This document shows positions 56,952 to 64,000 of a DNA stretch of 64,000 nucleotides, in pieces (the first letter of the stretch is position 1; every line of letters starts with the position of its first letter). Under the pieces are notes generated by a model. That model searched no databases and had not been told where the DNA came from. It saw nothing but the letters and a program-made list of their open reading frames with translations. The position numbers and the translations under genes are program-made. Origin of the DNA: Arthrobacter sp. CAU 1506 (GTDB lineage Bacteria; Actinomycetota; Actinomycetes; Actinomycetales; Micrococcaceae); the NCBI RefSeq assembly GCF_005047635.1, contig NZ_SUKC01000013.1:19861-83860 (forward strand), written 5' to 3'.

Positions 56952-57374
56952 TTAGCCACCCGCGGCGCCGCCGGTGCGGGCCGCCTTCGCTGCCCGGTGT
57001 GAACCGAACGCCGTGTAGTCCGCCGTACCGGGCTCACCCCAGACAACCAGCAGGCGCAGTGGGCCGGATCCGGTATTGGCCACATCATGCTCCGACCCCA
57101 CCGGCGCGAGCACCGCATCACCGGCGGCCAGCTGATAAACCTGGCCGTCCACCGTCATCCGCGCCGTTCCCTCCATCACCACATAAAGTTCCTCGAGTGG
57201 GCGGCTGCTGTCGGTATGCGAGTGCATGCCTTCGGTCCCGCCCGGCGGCAGTTCCCAGGTCTGCACGGCTACCGGCAGGCGGGACTGTTCCTGGAACAGC
57301 CACTGCATCTTTACCGGGGCCGTGCCGCCGTGGAGGTTGTAGTCAAAGGCGAAATCGCCGCGTTGTTCCAGCAT
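56952..57374 (-). CDS. Cupin-domain protein in the creatininase operon
   Basis: The 140-residue protein has one cupin barrel. The metal-binding first motif is GMHSHTDSSRPLEELYVVMEG and the second is GDAVLAPVGSEHDVANTG. Single cupins of this kind include isomerases, dioxygenases and small-molecule sensors; no reaction can be assigned. Its ATG is three bases past the creatininase stop and has no ribosome site of its own, which implies translational coupling. A role in handling a creatinine-pathway intermediate is inferred from position only. Confidence 0.8.
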   Translation of the reverse strand: MLEQRGDFAFDYNLHGGTAPVKMQWLFQEQSRLPVAVQTWELPPGGTEGMHSHTDSSRPLEELYVVMEGTARMTVDGQVYQLAAGDAVLAPVGSEHDVANTGSGPLRLLVVWGEPGTADYTAFGSHRAAKAARTGGAAGG

Positions 57375-57377
57375 GTT

Positions 57378-58205
57378 TCAGAAGGCGCCGACGGACTCGG
57401 GGTCATCCTGGCGGGCCGGCCGCTGCGCCGCGACCGGAAACTCGTGGGCCAGGGCGGCGGCCATACCGGCGGCGGCACGCTCCAGCAGGATGATGCCCTT
57501 GGCCTGCGTTGCTTCCGCGGCGGAGGAGAGGCAGCCGGAGGCCGGCGTCAATTCGGGCCGGACCGGCAGCACGTCATAGTTGGGCAGCACGGCGGGCGGG
57601 GCATCGACCACCTTGTCCATCCGGACCCGCTGCGGGTGCAGGTGCAGCATCAGCGATGTCTCCAGGACGCCGCCGTGTTCCAGGTCCCAGCCGGTGAAGC
57701 CGTTCGGGTACAACTCGGCGATGGTCGCGTCGTCAACAAAGTCCCAGTAGGAGAGCAGGACCACTTTGACGTCGTCGATCCCGCATTGGTGCAGCTCGCG
57801 GAGTGCCAGATCGACTCCCTCATACAAGAACTGGTAATTCTCGAAATGGCCGTTGATGAAGGCGATGTTCCGCGCGCCGTGCCGGGCGAATTCGAGCGTC
57901 AGGGTCTTGGCGATGGCGATCATGGTGGAGGCGTCCAGGCTGGTGGTGCCGGGGAGATGGTTGCCGCCTCCGGAACGCTGCTGGGACTTGTATCCGTAGA
58001 CCACCGGCGCGGCCACCAGCGCGTCGATGGCCTCGGCGGTGGCTCCGGCCAGCGCCTTGGAGAGGAGCACATCGGTATTCAGCGGCATGTGCGGGCCGTG
58101 CTGCTCGATGGAGCCGACAGGTATCAGCACCACGGCGTTGTCCTGGCTGATGCGTTCGCGATAGGTAAAGGCGTCGAGTTCTTCCATGTACACGCTGGTC
58201 CGCAT
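57378..58205 (-). CDS. Creatininase (creatinine amidohydrolase)
   Basis: Creatininase interconverts creatinine and creatine. The 275-residue protein keeps the two-metal site at the same residue numbers as the Pseudomonas enzyme: E34 and H36 (GSIEQHG), D45, H120 and E122 (NGHFEN). It also has the substrate loops YGYKSQQRSGGGNHLPGTTS and LSYWDFV. The GWDLEHGGVLETSLML segment separates it from other members of the superfamily such as mycofactocin and riboflavin-related enzymes. The ATG at 58205 is used; the frame extends upstream through a hairpin into the creatinase gene. The cupin gene follows directly. Confidence 0.93.
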   Translation of the reverse strand: MRTSVYMEELDAFTYRERISQDNAVVLIPVGSIEQHGPHMPLNTDVLLSKALAGATAEAIDALVAAPVVYGYKSQQRSGGGNHLPGTTSLDASTMIAIAKTLTLEFARHGARNIAFINGHFENYQFLYEGVDLALRELHQCGIDDVKVVLLSYWDFVDDATIAELYPNGFTGWDLEHGGVLETSLMLHLHPQRVRMDKVVDAPPAVLPNYDVLPVRPELTPASGCLSSAAEATQAKGIILLERAAAGMAAALAHEFPVAAQRPARQDDPESVGAF

Positions 58206-58272
58206 GCTGTCTCCAAAATCGTTGTGCTGGTCCGGCCGCGAGGGCGGCGGCTGTTTAGGCAGTGGATATGGT

Positions 58273-58310
58273 GCTGCTGGGCCGGGACCGGGAGGTCCCG
58301 CCCCAGCAGC
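58273..58310 (-). terminator. Long hairpin between creatinase and creatininase
   Basis: GCTGCTGGG-CGGGACC pairs with GGTCCCG-CCCAGCAGC, a stem of about 16 bp with one mismatch and a four-base loop, inside the operon. There is no U-run on the minus strand, so an attenuator or mRNA-stability element is as likely as a terminator. Confidence 0.55.
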
Positions 58311-58317
58311 GTGTTGG

Positions 58318-59571
58318 TCAGGCCTGGATGATGTTGTGTTCCGGGCCGAAGCCGAATTTGGTGATGTTTTCGACGGTGTTTTCGCCGATGACGAGGATGT
58401 CGTGTTCGCGGTAGCCGCCGGCGCCGGGTTCGCCGTCGGCAACGGTGATCATTGGTTCCATGGAGACGACCATGCCCGGTTCCAGCACGGTGTCGATGTC
58501 CTCGCGCAGTTCCAGGCCGGCTTCGCGTCCGTAGTAGTGGGAGAGGACGCCGAAGGAGTGGCCGTAGCCGAAGGTGCGGTTGGGCAGCAGTCCGTGGCTG
58601 ATGTAGATTTCGTTCAATTCCGCGGCGATGTCCTTGCAGACCGCGCCGGGCTTGATCAGTTCCAGGCCGCGGCGGTGGACCTCCACGTTCACGTTCCACA
58701 GTTCGAGGGAGCGTTCGTCCGGTTCGCCCAGGAACAGGGTCCGTTCCAGTGCGGTGTAGTAGCCGGAGGTCATCGGGAAGCAGTTCAGGGACAGGATGTC
58801 CCCGCGCTGCAGTTTGCGGGTGGTGGCCCAGTTGTGCGCGCCGTCGGTGTTGATGCCGGACTGGAACCAGACCCAGGTGTCGCGGACCTCGCGGTGCGGG
58901 AAGGTGCGGGCGATCTCGTGCACCATGGCTTCGGTGCCGATCAGCGCCACTTCGTACTCGCTGATGCCTTCGCGGATGGCCCCCTTGATGGCTTCGCCGC
59001 CCAGGTCGCCGATCCGGGCGCCGTGCTTGATCACCTCGATCTCCTCGGCCGACTTGATCATCCGCTGGCGCATGGCGTCTTGGGAGACGTCGAGCAGTTC
59101 GGCGCCCTCGAAGGCGGCCTGGATGCGCTGGCGGGTCATCAGCGGCAGCGCGTCGTCTTCCACGCCGAGGCGGTGGGCGCTGACCCCGCGTTGGCGCAGG
59201 GCTTCCTGCAGGCCGAAGTAGAAGTTGTCCCGACGCCAGTCGGTGTAGACGATGTTCTCGCCGTAGCTGGTGCGCCAGGGCATGCCGGCGTCGATATTGG
59301 CGGTGACGGTGACCGAGTCGTCGGCGGTGACTACCAGGGCGTAGTTGCGGCCGAACGTGGTGTAGAGGAAGTCGGAGTAGTACTTGATGCCGTGGTAGCT
59401 GGTCAGGATGACGGCGTCGAGTTCCTTGGCGGCCATGATGGCGCGCAGCCCGGTCAGGCGGCGTTCGAACTCTGCATCGGAGAAGGTCAGTTGCTGCTTT
59501 TCTCCGTTGTGCAGGACCTTCAGACGCTCAAGTTCGGAAACGGTGGTGGCTGAGCTGGTCGCGATGGTCAT
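58318..59571 (-). CDS. Creatinase (creatine amidinohydrolase)
   Basis: Creatinase splits creatine into sarcosine and urea. The 417-residue protein has the pita-bread fold shared with proline peptidases but without metal ligands. The segments follow the Pseudomonas putida enzyme closely: SYHGIKYYSDFLYTTFGR, VYTDWRRDN, WFQSGINTDGAHN with the catalytic His246, LNCFPMTSGYYTALERTLF, TFGYGHSFGVLSHYYGREAG and EPGMVVSMEPMI. GGAG lies six bases before the ATG. A second copy of the gene is cut by the right window edge. Confidence 0.95.
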   Translation of the reverse strand: MTIATSSATTVSELERLKVLHNGEKQQLTFSDAEFERRLTGLRAIMAAKELDAVILTSYHGIKYYSDFLYTTFGRNYALVVTADDSVTVTANIDAGMPWRTSYGENIVYTDWRRDNFYFGLQEALRQRGVSAHRLGVEDDALPLMTRQRIQAAFEGAELLDVSQDAMRQRMIKSAEEIEVIKHGARIGDLGGEAIKGAIREGISEYEVALIGTEAMVHEIARTFPHREVRDTWVWFQSGINTDGAHNWATTRKLQRGDILSLNCFPMTSGYYTALERTLFLGEPDERSLELWNVNVEVHRRGLELIKPGAVCKDIAAELNEIYISHGLLPNRTFGYGHSFGVLSHYYGREAGLELREDIDTVLEPGMVVSMEPMITVADGEPGAGGYREHDILVIGENTVENITKFGFGPEHNIIQA

Positions 59572-59614
59572 GGGTTCTCCTTTAGTGCTGTTGATACAAG
59601 GGGTCGTTGTGGTC

Positions 59615-61201
59615 TTAGGGGGTAGGTGCGGTCGTCCGGCTCTCGGGAGCGGGAGGCGTGTCCGTGTGGACAGGCTCTTCAGACTCCACGAGGGCTGTTT
59701 CACAGCTTCCGTAGTTCTTCAGGAACTCTTCGTCGGAACTGCTCTCCTTGAGCCCCAGCGGGATACCGGCGGCGATGCGGGACTTGAACCGGGGGTAGCC
59801 GAGGATGAAGTAGACCGTTGCAGCCGTTACAGTTCCGCCGAGCCAGGAGAAATCGACGCCGCCGACGGCGGTAGCGAGCGGTCCCTGCAGGACGGGAACG
59901 GAGCCGTACATGCACATCCAGGTCATGAAGATGCCGGCGAAGAAGGCGACGAAGGCTGAGGGGTTGAAGGCCTTCAGCTGAGTGTCGTCGACCGAGCGGA
60001 ACAGGTAGCTGTAGTTCTTGTGGCGGCGCTCGAAGACGAAGTAGTGCACGGCCATGATGCCGCCCCAGGTGGCCACCCACGCTGCAATCGCGATGATCCA
60101 GTTGTGCAGCAGGTGGGCGAAGTCGGTCGCGAACATGAAGCCGATAACAGCTGTCATGGCGAGGCAACCCACCAGGATGGAGAGCTTCTTGCGGGAGACC
60201 TGGATGTCCAGGGCCTGGGTGGCGACGCTGAAGGTGTACATGTTGATGATGTTGGTGGCGATGGGGCCGTGAATGACCAACAGGATGACCGGGATCGCGA
60301 AGGCACCGTAGCTTTCAACAATCAGGTGCCCCGGGTCCGCAGTGCCATTCTTCGTAGCCAGGCTTGCCCCCAGCACGCCGAGCCATACGACGGGGAGGAA
60401 CTGGCCCAAGACGCTGACGATGTAGAGCTTGGACGGCCGGATCTTCTTGCTGACGAAGCGGGAGTAGTCGGGGGCGTAGGTAAACCAGCCGATGCCCCAG
60501 CCAATGCCGATGGCGGTCATGATGGACGACATGGCCGCGATCCGCGGCATTCCGGTGAGCACCTCGCCCACCGGGCCCTGGTAGCTCCAGTCGATATCGA
60601 GCTGGGTCCAGGCCACCACAGACATGGCGATGAGAACCAGCACCGTCGGCGGCATGGTGATGCGCTCGAAGCGGGAGATGGCGCGGTAGCCGCGGTAGCA
60701 GATGGCCACCTGGATGCCCATGATCACAGCCGCGGTGGCAATCCGCCAGCCCAGGTTCGACTGCTCAGGGTCGACCCAGCCGATCATTCCGAACAGGGCC
60801 ATGATCAGGTCCAGGATCACCCAGGTGTTGACGGCAGACCAGCCAATGGCGATCACGGCTTGGATCGCCGCCGGCAAGTAGGCACCGCGGCGGCCGAAGG
60901 CACCCCGGGCCAGCAGCATGCCGGTGGCACCTGTGCGTTGCCCCAGGATGACAAAGAAGCCGAACCCGAGCATGCCGATCACATTTCCAAGGATCAGGAC
61001 CGTGAGCGTGTCGGCCAGGCTGAGGCCCAAAGTGATGCCCAGAGCACCCAGGATCCAGTTGATGGGGGCGACGTTGGCGCCTGCCCAGATCCAGAACTGG
61101 CCGGAGAGCTTGGTGGTGCGGGCCGATTCGGGAACGGGCTGAAGGATGTCTTCTACGTTGTGGGTGCTTTGTTCGGATTTCGTAGCGGATCGCTGGCTCA
61201 T
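59615..61201 (-). CDS. NCS1-family permease (candidate creatinine/creatine importer)
   Basis: The 528-residue carrier has about twelve helices of the nucleobase:cation symporter-1 fold (FWIWAGANVAPINWILGALG, LARGAFGRRGAYLPAAIQAV, GWSAVNTW, WFTYAPDYSRFV). NCS1 proteins import cytosine, allantoin, hydantoins and similar small ring amides with H+ or Na+. As the first gene of the creatinase-creatininase operon, it most likely imports creatinine or creatine; this is inference. AGGAG precedes the ATG. The pucR-type regulator is encoded divergently 167 bp away. Confidence 0.88.
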   Translation of the reverse strand: MSQRSATKSEQSTHNVEDILQPVPESARTTKLSGQFWIWAGANVAPINWILGALGITLGLSLADTLTVLILGNVIGMLGFGFFVILGQRTGATGMLLARGAFGRRGAYLPAAIQAVIAIGWSAVNTWVILDLIMALFGMIGWVDPEQSNLGWRIATAAVIMGIQVAICYRGYRAISRFERITMPPTVLVLIAMSVVAWTQLDIDWSYQGPVGEVLTGMPRIAAMSSIMTAIGIGWGIGWFTYAPDYSRFVSKKIRPSKLYIVSVLGQFLPVVWLGVLGASLATKNGTADPGHLIVESYGAFAIPVILLVIHGPIATNIINMYTFSVATQALDIQVSRKKLSILVGCLAMTAVIGFMFATDFAHLLHNWIIAIAAWVATWGGIMAVHYFVFERRHKNYSYLFRSVDDTQLKAFNPSAFVAFFAGIFMTWMCMYGSVPVLQGPLATAVGGVDFSWLGGTVTAATVYFILGYPRFKSRIAAGIPLGLKESSSDEEFLKNYGSCETALVESEEPVHTDTPPAPESRTTAPTP

Positions 61202-61368
61202 GGCTGGTCTCCTAATGAATTGATACGGGAAGCGGAGCAGGCCTGAATCCAGAGTAGAGGTGACGCAGGCCACAGCGTATATTCGGAGCGTAACCACTTG
61301 AGGGCTCAACTGGTGACACTCTGTCGCTGTTTACCCCGCCCTCGGTATCGAAGGGTGAGAGTTTTTCT

Positions 61369-62874
61369 ATGGTTGTGAAGCTGTCCGATCTGCTCGAGCT
61401 TGAGGTGATGAAGCGTGCCAGTCCGCTGGTGCGTGCGGGCGGAGCATCGATTCCCGGCGGTATCGTGAGGTGGGTCCACTCGAGCGAAGTCCTCGAAATA
61501 GCGCCGCTCCTGCGCGGTCAGGAATTGCTTCTCAGTGGCGGAGATGCCCTGCTGAACCTCAAGCCCGCCGCGCAACAGGAATACGTTTACAGTCTGGCGG
61601 CGCGGCATGTGACTGCCCTCGCGATTCAGACTGCGGGTTCTGGCCGTTCCTTGTCCGCCGAACTCGTCGAGGCAGCCGAGGAAGTGGGGCTGCCGCTCAT
61701 CGAACTTCGGCGGGTTGTCCCCTTTGTGGAGATCGCCGAGGAGGTCAATCGCAAGGTCGTGTCCCAACATGTCACGGCGCTGCAGATCGCGGATTCCATT
61801 TCACAGCACTTGGCAGAACACCTCGCCGCGTCGGGTCCAGCACTGAGCCCGTTGATTGACATCGTCTCGCAGGCGTTGCGGATCGAGGTGGCGTTGCTGG
61901 ATCCCAACGGAAGTGTCCTTGAGTTTGCCGGCGGCTTCCCTCCCGATTCCACCTCGGTGAATGTGGAGTCGGACATTTTTGTTGGCAGCCTTGTCTCCGC
62001 ACGGCTGCGGCTTCAAAGCCGGATCGATGTCCCGCCGGAGTTGTTGAAGACCGTGGGGGAGCGCATTGGCAGCATTTTGGCGCTGGCCGTATCCCAACAG
62101 CACCGGCCCACGGCGAAGCAGATTGCGTATACGGCTCTGATGCGGGCCGTCGTCAGCGGAGCCAGTGCCTCACAGATCCACGAATTGTGCTCGGCGGCAG
62201 GCGTATCGACGGACCAGCCGGCCTTCGTGATGGTGTTCCGCCGGATTGGGCTGAGCAGCGTGCGGGGCGTCGCGGAAAAGATACTCAGGACCCGGTGTCC
62301 CGACGCCCTGACCTACTTGGATGGCGAAAGCCTGTGGGCCATGGTTCAGCTCAGTATCAGCGGAACCCGCCAGGAGCGGCGGGCACTCCTGGAAGGGCTG
62401 CGCGCGGATCTGCGGGGCCTGGCGGTGGCTGGCGCCATGGGGCCGACGGTGGCCACGCCGCTGCATGCCCACTGGTCGCTGGTTGAAGCCCGGCTGACCC
62501 AAGCGGTTGGGGCTCCCGACGATCTGGAGTCCAACTTTCGCGACTGCGAAGATTTCCTCCTCGAGCGGCTGGAAGCCCGCGAGCTTTCCGGGCCGGTGGG
62601 CGGCCGCATCACTCAAGAACTGCTCGGTGAACTGCTGGACTATGACCGCCGGCGGGGAACGCGGCTGCTCGAAACGCTTGACGCCTGGCTGGTCAGCGGA
62701 TGCAATTCTGCCGAGGCCGCCCGGGCCCTCTTTGTCGAGCGCCAAACTTTGCACAAGCGGCTGCGGAAAATATTTGAGCTGATCGGCGGTGATCCCCGCG
62801 GGACTGCGAAAATGCCGGGACTCTACTTAGCGGTCCATTTGGCGAAGAATCCGTTGCCGGTAGTCACCGCGTAG
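61369..62874 (+). CDS. PucR family transcriptional regulator
   Basis: The 501-residue regulator has an N-terminal PucR domain (KLSDLLELEVMKRASPLVRAGG...RWVHSSEVLEIAPLLRGQELL), a GGDEF-like middle segment and a C-terminal helix-turn-helix (NSAEAARALFVERQTLHKRL). PucR proteins control purine and other nitrogen-compound breakdown genes, often from a divergent position. Here it faces the permease-creatinase-creatininase operon, so it is the best candidate for its activator, perhaps sensing creatinine or creatine. GAAGGGTGAG lies about ten bases before the ATG. Confidence 0.9.
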   Translation: MVVKLSDLLELEVMKRASPLVRAGGASIPGGIVRWVHSSEVLEIAPLLRGQELLLSGGDALLNLKPAAQQEYVYSLAARHVTALAIQTAGSGRSLSAELVEAAEEVGLPLIELRRVVPFVEIAEEVNRKVVSQHVTALQIADSISQHLAEHLAASGPALSPLIDIVSQALRIEVALLDPNGSVLEFAGGFPPDSTSVNVESDIFVGSLVSARLRLQSRIDVPPELLKTVGERIGSILALAVSQQHRPTAKQIAYTALMRAVVSGASASQIHELCSAAGVSTDQPAFVMVFRRIGLSSVRGVAEKILRTRCPDALTYLDGESLWAMVQLSISGTRQERRALLEGLRADLRGLAVAGAMGPTVATPLHAHWSLVEARLTQAVGAPDDLESNFRDCEDFLLERLEARELSGPVGGRITQELLGELLDYDRRRGTRLLETLDAWLVSGCNSAEAARALFVERQTLHKRLRKIFELIGGDPRGTAKMPGLYLAVHLAKNPLPVVTA

Positions 62875-62959
62875 GAGCGGCGGGGCCCCGGCTCCGCGCG
62901 CAGTTGGGTTTTGCGCAACTGGCGGTGTGCTCAGGGGAGAGGATCGGCGCACGCAGCAG

Positions 62960-63775
62960 TCAGACCTCAACATGTCCGCCGAGACGAACTGTCACCTCGG
63001 CAGCAGCACGCTTGCACGCTTTGCTGAGCGTGCTCAAGGATTCTTCAGAGATGCGGAAACGGGGTGCCGCTAGCATGACGCAGGCGGCGAGATCTCCTCG
63101 GTGGTCGAAAACGGGGGCGGCCACACCCACTTCCTCGGCGGACGTTTCGCCGTAATTGACAGCCAAGCCATGGGCGGATACTTCCCTGAGCCGGGTGGCA
63201 TATGCGTCCAGGGCGGCTGGAGCGGTGTCTGGCAGGATAACCGTCCCATCGGCAATCATGCCCCGGGCAGCCTCGACGCCGGCCTCAGCCAAGAAGATCT
63301 GGACCGAGGAGCTGAGTGCGGTGTTGTACCGGGTACCCAGCGGCGTGGTGTGTTTGACCTGCTGCGGGCTGGCGATCTGCTCGACACAGACTGACTGGTT
63401 GCCGTTCCAGACCATCAGGGCGGTGGTCTCGCCGGTGCGCTCGGTGAGTTCCTGGAGCACCGGATAAGCCGCCCGGCGCACGTCCAAATCGGCCAGCAAC
63501 GGCCCGGTCACCGCGATCAAACCCAGACCGAGCTTGAATCGTCGGGTGGAGGAGTCCCGCTCCACCAGGTCTTCCTGCTCCAAAGTGGCCAAGATGCGGG
63601 ACACCGTGCTCTTGTGCAGGCCTACGCGGGTGGCGATTTCGGTGACGCCAAGCAAGGGAGTCTCTACGCTGAAGCAGCGCATCACCTGGATGGCATTGAG
63701 GATGACGGAGGCTCCCCTGGCGTCGGGCGTGCCGTCCGGGGTCTTGCGGCTGCTGGTATCGGGAATGTCAGTCAT
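62960..63775 (-). CDS. IclR family transcriptional regulator 2
   Basis: The 271-residue protein has the winged helix VTEIATRVGLHKSTVSRILA and an IclR effector domain (KHTTPLGTRYNTALSSSVQI, NYGETSAEEVGVAAPVFDH). It is only distantly similar to the other IclR protein in the cluster. An ATG four codons upstream at 63787 is also possible. It lies 89 bp after the end of the second creatinase copy on the same strand and converges with pucR. It may control that second copy. Confidence 0.9.
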   Translation of the reverse strand: MTDIPDTSSRKTPDGTPDARGASVILNAIQVMRCFSVETPLLGVTEIATRVGLHKSTVSRILATLEQEDLVERDSSTRRFKLGLGLIAVTGPLLADLDVRRAAYPVLQELTERTGETTALMVWNGNQSVCVEQIASPQQVKHTTPLGTRYNTALSSSVQIFLAEAGVEAARGMIADGTVILPDTAPAALDAYATRLREVSAHGLAVNYGETSAEEVGVAAPVFDHRGDLAACVMLAAPRFRISEESLSTLSKACKRAAAEVTVRLGGHVEV

Positions 63776-63806
63776 CGTGCATCCCATTCTGGACGATTAA
63801 ACGGCG

Positions 63807-63840
63807 TGTGCGGCGCCGCCGGTACCGGCCGCGCCGCACA
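63807..63840 (-). terminator. Long palindrome after the second creatinase copy
   Basis: TGTGCGGCGC and GCGCCGCACA flank the inner palindrome GCCGGTACCGGC, giving a stem of about 16 bp with one C/C mismatch. The minus-strand tail (CGCCGTTTAATCG) is only modestly U-rich. It lies between the second creatinase stop and the IclR 2 start. Confidence 0.6.
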
Positions 63841-63864
63841 AACGTTGAGATTATCCTCAGCGAA

Positions 63865-64000
63865 TCAGGCCTGGATGATGTTGTGTTCCGGGCCGAAGCC
63901 GAATTTGGTGATGTTTTCGACGGTGTTTTCGCCGATGACGAGGATGTCGTGTTCGCGGTAGCCGCCGGCGCCGGGTTCGCCGTCGGCAACGGTGATCATC
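63865..64000 (-). CDS. Creatinase, second copy (C-terminus only; cut by window edge)
   Basis: The last 45 codons of a second creatinase gene run off the right edge. The 135 bases from the stop codon inward match the first copy (58318-58452) without a single change. The outermost base of the window differs (c here, t at 58453), a silent change in a Pro codon. Identity begins exactly at the stop codon; the flanking bases on the non-coding side differ. Whether the copy is complete cannot be seen. If it is, the strain has two creatinases on the same strand about 5.5 kb apart. Confidence 0.9.
   Translation of the reverse strand, partial: MITVADGEPGAGGYREHDILVIGENTVENITKFGFGPEHNIIQA

Noticed and set aside
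58206..58442. N-terminal extension of creatininase reaching back into creatinase
   Set aside because: The extra residues derive from another frame of creatinase and the hairpin; the ATG at 58205 aligns with known creatininases down to the numbering of the metal ligands.

Overview
The window comes from a high-GC Gram-positive chromosome, most likely a member of the Micrococcaceae close to Arthrobacter. The evidence is the gene content: a GroEL2-type chaperonin behind CIRCE boxes, DUF3263 next to a LytR_C protein, DUF3027, a helicase of XPB type with its helicase-associated partner, NlpC/P60 genes behind cyclic di-AMP riboswitches, and a dimethylglycine oxidase that reads like the Arthrobacter globiformis enzyme. 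There is no phage, no transposase and no CRISPR array. The assignment rests on recognising families by eye, not on a database search.

Positions 1-28,000 are mostly housekeeping genes. In order they are: a lipase maturation factor (cut by the window edge), an oxalate/formate-type MFS carrier with a 33-residue small subunit, a sialidase-like protein, a ThrE exporter, an IdeR-box-controlled siderophore-interacting protein, uracil-DNA glycosylase, DUF3263, LytR_C, a cold-shock protein, a TM2 protein, groEL2, a DUF4031-HD fusion, an RNase HI-NTF2 fusion, a WXG100 protein, a TrcRS-like two-component system, a methyltransferase, the XPB helicase pair, a second cold-shock protein, DUF3027, an MFS exporter and serC. 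Positions 28,400-32,500 hold the iron regulator ideR and then three secreted cell-wall peptidases, each behind its own predicted c-di-AMP riboswitch. Positions 32,700-38,840 form a molybdenum-cofactor block: an HNH gene, mobA, DUF6457, moeA, fdhD and an FdhF/YdeP molybdo-oxidoreductase. Next come an ABC exporter, a ROK regulator, tRNA-Arg(CCT), a membrane protein, pcrA, an MscS channel and sucCD.

From 50,300 to the right edge lies a catabolic island that converges on sarcosine. One arm holds a dimethylglycine oxidase, a Rieske ferredoxin, a ferredoxin reductase and a Rieske oxygenase of the quaternary-ammonium type, which together would take glycine betaine to dimethylglycine and then sarcosine. 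The other arm holds an NCS1 permease, creatinase, creatininase and a cupin, which would take creatinine to creatine and then to sarcosine plus urea. Two IclR regulators and one PucR regulator are interleaved. The window ends inside a second creatinase gene whose last 135 bases are identical to the first copy.

Many gaps between genes carry short local tandem repeats whose units appear unrelated from gap to gap. Two copies of a REP-like palindrome lie between the siderophore-interacting gene and ung.
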